64,000 nt of DNA from Halichondria panicea. Taxonomy: Eukaryota > Porifera > Demospongiae > Suberitida > Halichondriidae. The position numbers and the translations under genes are program-made. The notes beneath the pieces were generated by a model. That model was not told the DNA's origin. It made no database searches and saw only the letters and a list, made by a program, of their open reading frames with translations. Below, piece after piece: positions 57,629 to 64,000 of the stretch. The DNA is taken from contig NC_087377.1 in the NCBI RefSeq assembly GCF_963675165.1, positions 4,402,042-4,466,041 on the forward strand. Direction: 5' to 3'. The stretch's first letter is position 1. Every line of letters starts with the position of its first letter.

Positions 57629-58108
57629 ATGGCTCGGGCTATAACTCCTGACTACTTGTTCCTTCTAAGGAAGGAAACCCAAGGAGAGGAGGCTCCAGGG
57701 ATGTTCTGGTGGCTCATGTACAGTCCACAACCGGTTCAAGTAGTACAAGGTGAATTGCTTGCTCTAATTCCTCCACAAGAGATGACTACACGCTATGATA
57801 AAACACCACCTCACAACTTTCGCACCAAGAAAAACCCCAGTGTCACACTGTACAGTATAAAAGATGACGTATCTCCAGTATATGGCAAAGAGCTACAGCT
57901 TTTGGAAGCCATCAAGAAGCCATGCGATCGATTCACTGTGCTCACTGAGGACAATAAGCTGGAATGGGGTGGCAGGCTGAAGATAGGTGACCAGGTCTAT
58001 GTGAGGCTCCCCACAAGTGCACCCACCTGGTCTGCTGGTGTATTGAGACATGTTGGACCTATGCATATGGCGTCATTACCAGGGAGGAACTTTGGAGTGG
58101 AGATTACA
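57629..58108 (+). CDS. CYLD-like N-terminal exon ending in a CAP-Gly start
   Basis: The exon starts at ATG 57629 (MARAITPDYLFLLRKETQGE) and should end before the GTGAGT donor at 58109, giving 160 codons. The frame otherwise runs three codons on to a stop. The order of segments matches the N-terminal region of the deubiquitinase CYLD: YLFLLRKE, a middle segment ELQLLEAI...DRFTVLTEDNKLEWGGRL, and a CAP-Gly opening IGDQVYVRLP, SAGVLRHVGPM, LPGRNFGVEIT. CYLD removes K63 and linear ubiquitin chains in NF-kB control; only the N-terminal part is here. No following exon with the GxFxGxxYF core was found in the next 1.4 kb, so this may be a partial duplicate or a gene with a long first intron. Confidence 0.55.
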
Positions 58109-58109
58109 G

Positions 58110-59528
58110 TGAGTGCATAAAGTTATATTATAGTTATATGGGTTGGGTATATGTAAAATAGGCCATGCAAAGTCATCACGCATCAAATTTGGCACTCTGC
58201 CAAAAAAGTTAAATATAATCACGTGACCCTCATTAACGACGTGCAATTACTGCCTTGATGACCGCATGTTCAAATAACAGCCGCGGCTAATGCAGCTAAA
58301 AATGTCCTTAAAATTACATCACAAACGATTAATAATCATTGTTGCATGTTTGAGCAAAAGATCAAAGAAACCACAGTGCAAATAATATATGGCATATTGC
58401 ACAGTGAAGACAGGCACATCAAAGCTAACAAGTCACCGCAGTGCAATATACCATATATTTGCACAGCTTGAACAAAAGTTGGAATGATCTTGTTCCTACA
58501 ACTCACTTTTTTGTGGTATCAAAATAAGGAATGCAGAAGGCATGAATCTCATTATAAGTATACTTTTCCCACGCAACAAATCAGTTATTGCATATAATCA
58601 CTAGTGCAATATCTGGCATATTGCACTGTGGTCATGCAATAACTAATACATACAGTCTACACTAAGACTACAAATTTGGCTTCAAATGATGTAATTGTGG
58701 TTTTGCATCATAGAGTAAATTTCCTTGTGGTTACATAACAATTCTGTTTGTGGCTTGTAAATACTACAGTAATTCTCCGTAAATTTAATTATGGCTTCTG
58801 ATACGTCACTGTTTACTATAAAGAAACAACTTTTTTAGTTTTTCCAGCATACATACCCAGGTCCTGAAGTGCAAGCCAGGTTCCAGAGTCACAGTACTAT
58901 AATAGCTATAGTATATTCATGAACTGGCCACAGGAAAATTAGGATCCAGAACTGGGGAGTACTAATTTGCCCAGAAATCAAAGTCACCAAACAGGATATA
59001 TCCTAGCCAATGTTAGAACACAAGACCTGCTATAAAAAAATTTTGGCAAAGCGGATGCTGTTTATTTCTTTGCAACTAGCTATCTAGGCAGTTTCAAGAA
59101 ACTCTGGACACTCAAGTGGCAAGTAGGCAAGAGCTAAACTTACTCATCTTTGTCAATGCTTACTTTGTTGTATCTTAGTCAAACCTGGGTCATTAGTGTT
59201 CTACTTGTAGTTACCAGTGTTGTCGATAGTCTAGGCCTATCTGTATCTGTCCAGCACCCCCCAGTACTGATTTCCCCAGAAATCAAAGTCACAGAAAATT
59301 TATATCACCAGTTTTCTTTCATTCAATAATTATTATAACTATTCAGTTCCTTCTTACCACTTTATTTTTATATCATTCAGTAGCTTATTTATTCAGCATT
59401 ATTTCTATATCATTGAAAAGTTATCCTTGACAAAAGGAGTGTTACTGTTTTCGTTACTACCGTGAACTATGAATATCATTAACTCCCATAAGGGGCCATA
59501 TAAATTGACAAATGAACTGTATAATTAT
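58110..59528. other. Stretch without a recognised exon
   Basis: Contains several copies of a GCAATATNNNGCATATTGCAC-like motif (58385-58465, 58605-58640) and AT-rich unique sequence. If the CYLD-like exon is live, this is intron. Confidence 0.4.
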
Positions 59529-60303
59529 GGCGCTCCATTTGTTTCATTATTCAATAGTGAAAAATATTGTCAATGCCGAAATATGTTGACAATGATGTAA
59601 TGTGATTGTCAATAATTGGGTTACCTATTGTCAATGATTATCCGATTCATTGTCAATAACTATCGTCATGTTTGTCAATAATTGGGTGCCTATTGTCAAT
59701 AATTATCCGATTCATTGTCAATAAACTATCGTGATGTTGTCAATAATTGGGTTGCCTGTTGTCAATGATTATCTGATTCATTGTCAATAATATCGTCATG
59801 TTTGTCAATAATTGTTGGAATTATTGTCAATAATTATCATCATTATTGTCAATGATTGCTCAATTTTATTGTCAATGATTATCATCATTATATTGTCAAT
59901 GATTGCTCAATTTTATTGTCAATAATTATCATCATTTATTGTCAATGATTGTTCAAAGTATTGCCAATAATTATTCACCCGTTTTTATTCGATGTCCCTG
60001 CTCCATTCCGGAATGGGTCACCATATTTTACTGCGCATGCGCATGAACTACCAAGAGCCACGTGGCAGGAGTTGACTCACTGTACACGTACACAAAAAGA
60101 CCAGAGATTAAAGACTTACTGCAATTAACTCACGACCTCCCCAGAACACGTACTGCAGGAAGCTTTAGCAAGGGTCTTGAAGTCGAATGGCAGCCAACGA
60201 GCAGGAAGCTCAGGTAAAATAACTCTGATATATATAAATTAAATTGTACTATGGTTGCACCAAAGATCAAAGGCTTCAGTTGTAGTTTATACTACTTATA
60301 CAA

Positions 60304-60372
60304 CCTGTCTGACCACAGCCATGGTATATGGCTGTTATACCCTAGTGTATAACAGCCATATACCATGGCTTG
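60304..60372. repeat. Palindrome inside the foldback element
   Basis: GACCACAGCCATGGTATATG GCTGTTATAC is mirrored by GTATAACAGC CATATACCATGGCTTGTGGTC around CCTAGT. Arms are about 30 bp. Confidence 0.85.
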
Positions 60373-60570
60373 TGGTCAAACTACATGTACAGCTAGAACT
60401 GAATACAGTATCCCACCTTTGCAACAAAATTGACACACTGTTTCAATTAAAACAATGACACACTACTCAATTCAATCAATATTAGCAATATTAGAGCTAT
60501 ATAGAGAGACTCCAATACAAAACAGACTACTAATGATTTTAGTCAACATAAAAAGAGCCAAGTTCGAGCG

Positions 60571-60903
60571 ATGAATAGTTCCAAAAAGGAGGCAAATTTG
60601 GAAGAACTCCGTGAACCGAACGATACTGGTTTGTTTGTGTTGCTTTTTTTCAACTTTCAACATTGGTTGTCACAACCTGCTTATTACATTGCTGCATGGG
60701 ACCAGGAGCATGGGTCCAGACTGCCAAGTGTTTCTCAGACTAAAGAGACTGCACTGCACTGGGCCAGTACAGTAGGCTTGTGGAATGATATTTTCGGGTA
60801 CATTTGCACTCTTTGTAGACAAGTAGCACCAGTGTACTTTCTTGAAGTGCCTTCTATAAAGATGCAGAAACACAGCCTTCACAATTGCTTGCTTGAATCA
60901 TAG
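60571..60903 (+). CDS. Hypothetical 110-codon ORF inside the foldback element
   Basis: MNSSKKEANLEELREPNDTG begins an acidic, Lys-rich segment, then FVLLFFNFQHWL and a mixed remainder ending HSLHNCLLES. No domain was recognised and no TATA, splice or conservation support is available. It could be a chance frame. Confidence 0.2.
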   Translation: MNSSKKEANLEELREPNDTGLFVLLFFNFQHWLSQPAYYIAAWDQEHGSRLPSVSQTKETALHWASTVGLWNDIFGYICTLCRQVAPVYFLEVPSIKMQKHSLHNCLLES

Positions 60904-61064
60904 ACGCTTGCTTGAATCAGCCATCGCTTTTTAAAAAGATAGCAAATTCATTGCATAGCTATAGCAACAGTGACGTCAAACAGTAGTTATAAGCATATTC
61001 ATTGAAGAAGCATGACAGGAAGTAGCTAAACATAGTAGTACAGTTCTAAACATAGTACAAGCCA

Positions 61065-61202
61065 GTTAAACTATGGCCTCTCGTGGTGTATTTGCTTTAC
61101 ACGCTCGAGTAATCAGATAAACCAACTCGGCTGCGCCTCGTGGTTTATCAGATTACTCTCGCGTGTAAATCAAATATACCACTCGAGGCCATTGTTTAAC
61201 TA
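61065..61202. mobile_element. Palindromic MITE nested in the foldback element
   Basis: TTAAACTATGGCCTCTCGTG to AGTAATCAGATAAACCA is mirrored by TGGTTTATCAGATTACT to CACTCGAGGCCATTGTTTAA. Arms are about 58 bp with a loop of about 18 bp. Confidence 0.8.
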
Positions 61203-61924
61203 TAACTTATACTACACTAGGCCAGCTAGCTATGTACATAGTAAGCTTCCTGCTCGTTGGCTGCCATTCGACTTCAAGACCCTTGCTAAAGCTTCCTGCA
61301 GTACGTGTTCTGGGGAGGTCGTGAGTTAATTGCGGTAAGTCTTTAAAGTTCATGCGCATGCGCAGTAAAATATGGTGACCCATTCCGGAATGGAACAGGG
61401 ACATTAAATAAAAACGGGTGAATAATTATTGGCAATACTTTGAACAATCATTGACAATAATGATGATAATTATTGACAATAAAATTGAGCAATCATTGAC
61501 AATAATGATGATAATTATTGACAATAATTCCAACAATTATTGACAAACATGACGATATTATTGACAATGAATCAGATAATCATTGACAACAGGCAACCCA
61601 ATTATTGACAACATCACGATAGTTTATTGACAATGAATCGGATAATTATTGACAATAGGCACCCAATTATTGACAAACATGACGATAGTTATTGACAATG
61701 AATCGGATATCATTGACAATAGGTAACCCAAGTATTGACAATCACATTACATCATTGTCAACATATTTCGGTATTGACAATAATATTATTTTTCACTATT
61801 GAATAATGAAACAAATGGAGCGCCATATATAATACACACTTCCGGTGTAGACTGAATAGTATGGCTATATACTCGTGCAATAAGGGATCCATATTGCACT
61901 CTCAATCATACTATTAATCAAAAC

Positions 61925-62465
61925 TAAAAAACATTTGCAATGTGAACGTTGCTAGGATTGCCAGGAAAAGAAAAGTGCGAAAAAGCGAAGAAACAAGAAA
62001 TTCGGCGAGTGCAACTCCAATCCGTTACAACGTCATTCACATGTACTGTTTCAATAAGTTATAATTATTATTTTTGTTTTGGTACTTTCCTGGCCAATCC
62101 TTTCACATTGCAAGTTATATAATTGTAGTGATGTTAATTATGTGCATTTTTTGCAGGCTATAGTTATGTGTTTATGACTCCCTTACAGTGTTGAGCAAAC
62201 ACGCAAGTGTTGGATGTGTGGGTGGAAGTATTCCAAGTTATTCATGACCAGCATGCAGATACCAACCTGTATTTCGATTTTAAAATTCCTTATCAACAGT
62301 AGGCCACTCGACTGTACATGTTCATGACGTTGTAACGGATTGGAGTTATGCACTCGCCGAATTTCTTGTTTCTTCGCTTTTTCGCGCTTTTCTTTTCCTG
62401 CATGGCAATCCTAGCAATGTTCACATTGCAAATGTTTTTTAGTTTTGATTCCCTTTCTTTTTTCA
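61925..62465. repeat. Inverted repeat related to 6890-7010
   Basis: AAAACATTTGCAATGTGAAC to CCGTTACAACGTCAT (61929-62035) is mirrored at 62325-62440 (ATGACGTTGTAACGG to GTTCACATTGCAAATGTTTT). A related one-armed copy is at 6890-7010. The minus-strand open frame of 61 codons inside is not called. Confidence 0.7.
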
Positions 62466-62589
62466 TACAGTAGTACATTAATGATAAGATAAAATTAATG
62501 TGACGTTGATTAATTTGTCATCGTCCTGTAATCTTGTTGAAGATAATATATAAGTGGTCATTGGACAGAATTATAATTATTATACTCCT

Positions 62590-62960
62590 CAATAGTCTCG
62601 ATCCCAGGCCGCACTTCACTCAGGGAATTGAGGAGTTAGCCTCCTTCACCAGCATTCTTTTCTCAATAATGAAAGTGAAATACCTATGAGGAACATCAAG
62701 AAGCAAGAGAAGTTCAAGAAGAGAAGACAGGACTGGAATAAACATTATTCAGTATTTTATTCAGTCATTTATCTATACTGTAGATGTACTTCCAAGTGCA
62801 AAAGCATGGAGGCCTATGGTAGATCCAGTCAGTGCATACGTCTAGCATAAATAGCATACCTGAAGTGAGAGAATGCAGAGCTGAGCTGAAGAAAGGAGGT
62901 TTTGTGTTTATCGATGTCACAGCCATGCCCACCTCATAAGTTGCCATGTGCGTTGCTGTG
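62590..62960. repeat. Dispersed repeat, partner of 7050-7290
   Basis: Begins TAGTCTCGATCCCAGGCCGC, a MULE-like MITE end. Then come GAAGTTCAAGAAGAGAAGAC and AGCATACCTGAAGTGAGAGA, matching 7065-7090 and 7227-7250. No coding sequence was seen. Confidence 0.55.
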
Positions 62961-63444
62961 GCAGTCATTTAAAGATGGCGGAATTGCGTAGGTAAGAAAA
63001 GTGGAGCCTGAGAGGTCATCTGCCTCTTGGAAGCGAACGCAATTCTGAGAAAAACGCCCATGGTCCGGGTTCTAGTCGACTAGTGGCTGTATCTAGAATC
63101 TTCTGAACATGTCTGTACAAGGAGGAAATGCTTTCCAAGAATGTTACTTACTTACTTAGTCAGTCAGTCAGCGACGCGGTGAAATATGAAAATAGTGCAA
63201 TTTTTCAAATATCAATAGTTATCTGTATTATATTCATAGACTATAATATCACACATTTATACAGATAAAAGGCTAACTAAGCTATCTATCCAGTTAGTTT
63301 CTTGATGTGGCCTTTCCCTGCAGAAATAGAGCAGTCTAAACACGAGTCAAAATTTGTGCAATAATTGCACTGTCAACTATGTACAACCGTAGATAGAGTA
63401 GAAGAGGGATTGGAAACGGAAGTATACCCTCGAAGTACCATCCG

Positions 63445-63960
63445 TGTATCTCCGCGGTTTTAATCGAGGCTTACTTTTTAACACGAGGGCTAAACATGAA
63501 TAATTCAGGAGAATTGTTTTGCTCTCTTGTAAGAAGTCCACGAGCAGTTCTGCTGCTAAACATCAACTTTCTCTAATACTTGAGGCCATTTGGGACACAG
63601 GACACTATTTAGTTACAAAGCCTTAGCTATATCAAAGGTACTATAGGAACACAAGCATGAAAAAGCGCTCTGTGTACCTCTAGCTACTTCACGACAATCG
63701 AGATTATATTTTCTTTGTTTCCAATTGATACCTACTATCAGGGGGCATGTGATTCAGTAATGGGGGTAGCTCTGAGATGTATGCAATAAGTTTCCCGGGC
63801 TTTTGCGGGAGTTATGAGGAGATACACGGATGGTCCCAGAGCCACTACGTAGACTTCATTGTAAAACATCACGTGAATCACTTCCGTTTCCAATCCCTCT
63901 TCTACTCTATCTATGGTACAACCCAGAGGAGGAATGCCAGTGTCAAAAGGTCATGCACTA
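63445..63960. repeat. Dispersed repeat, partner of 19920-20420
   Basis: The same blocks as the intronic copy in the receptor kinase gene occur in the same order, including CTAAACATGAATAATTCA and TAAGTTTCCCGGGC. A 62-codon open frame at 63777 is not conserved in the partner and is not called. Confidence 0.7.
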
Positions 63961-64000
63961 ATTAAAACACCACGTGGCCTTATGTTTTACATGTAAAACT

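Larger units (their letters stand above)
59529..61824. mobile_element. Long-arm foldback element with TTGTCAATAATT repeats
   Basis: The left arm (59529 to about 60215) and right arm (about 61243-61824) are inverted copies. Both begin GGCGCTCCATTTGTTTCATT, contain about 18 spaced copies of TTGTCAAT(A/G)ATT, and end in the block running from CCCAGAACACGTACTGCAGG to CGAGCAGGAAGC. The interior has an ORF of 110 codons and two further palindromes. The flanks are AT-rich and no certain target duplication can be read. It carries no transposase; mobilisation in trans is likely. This structure resembles foldback elements with repeated subterminal protein-binding sites. Confidence 0.8.

Noticed and set aside
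59565-59965. Regularly spaced TTGTCAATAATT repeats resembling a CRISPR array
   Set aside because: Repeats are only about 12 bp, spacing is irregular, the array is mirrored in the opposite arm, and the genome is animal. It is part of a foldback element.

Overview
The window looks like nuclear DNA of an animal, most probably a demosponge of the Amphimedon/Haliclona type. The support is AT-rich spacers full of TATAATTATA-like strings, very short GT-AG introns (mostly 45-130 bp), a receptor tyrosine kinase whose ectodomain joins IgGFc-binding-like, Calx-beta and Sushi modules, and dense palindromic MITEs. The species is an inference; no search could be run.

Layout. 0-5 kb: terminal transmembrane/tail exons of membrane-protein genes on the plus strand (1440-1615, 3057-3223), inside a local duplication (1-111 matches 3242-3352) around a long AC microsatellite. 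5-13 kb: a repeat nest with a dead minus-strand non-LTR retrotransposon of the restriction-like-endonuclease type (7640-9590) and nested MITEs. 13.3-23.0 kb: a 15-exon receptor tyrosine kinase on the minus strand that stays in frame across every junction; only the first (signal-peptide) exon was not found. 25.3-30.9 kb: a tight four-gene cluster: a short minus-strand ORF with an MGNCC start, a plus-strand chromodomain gene, a minus-strand protein kinase gene and a plus-strand eight-exon gene with a DDE-like arrangement of acidic residues. I suggest, without proof, that these form one large mobile element or a domesticated derivative; it is the best candidate here for an undescribed system. 32-42 kb: sparse, with a possible secreted-protein exon, a decayed Calx-beta/NIDO pseudogene and a broken transmembrane-tail exon. 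43.5-44.3 kb: an intronless SAM-dependent methyltransferase gene. 46.6-47.3 kb: a 5'-truncated second copy of the kinase 3' end, cut off where a MITE-like end begins. 48.4-50.0 kb: an intact piggyBac-like transposase ORF. 50.4-56.3 kb: a degenerate retrotransposon with split direct repeats, as in tyrosine-recombinase (PAT/Ngaro-like) elements. 57.6-58.1 kb: a CYLD-like first exon. 59.5-61.8 kb: a foldback element whose long inverted arms are packed with TTGTCAATAATT-type repeats.

Two MITE groups are defined by target-site duplications that can be read directly: tiny elements with TAGCCTCGATCCC-type ends and 9-bp duplications (MULE-like), and CAGGG-ended elements with 5-bp duplications (hAT-like). 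They interrupt genes and other elements, so they help order the insertion history.

Limits: exon models rest on reading frames, splice-site consensus and phase only. Family names come from motif recognition, not alignment.
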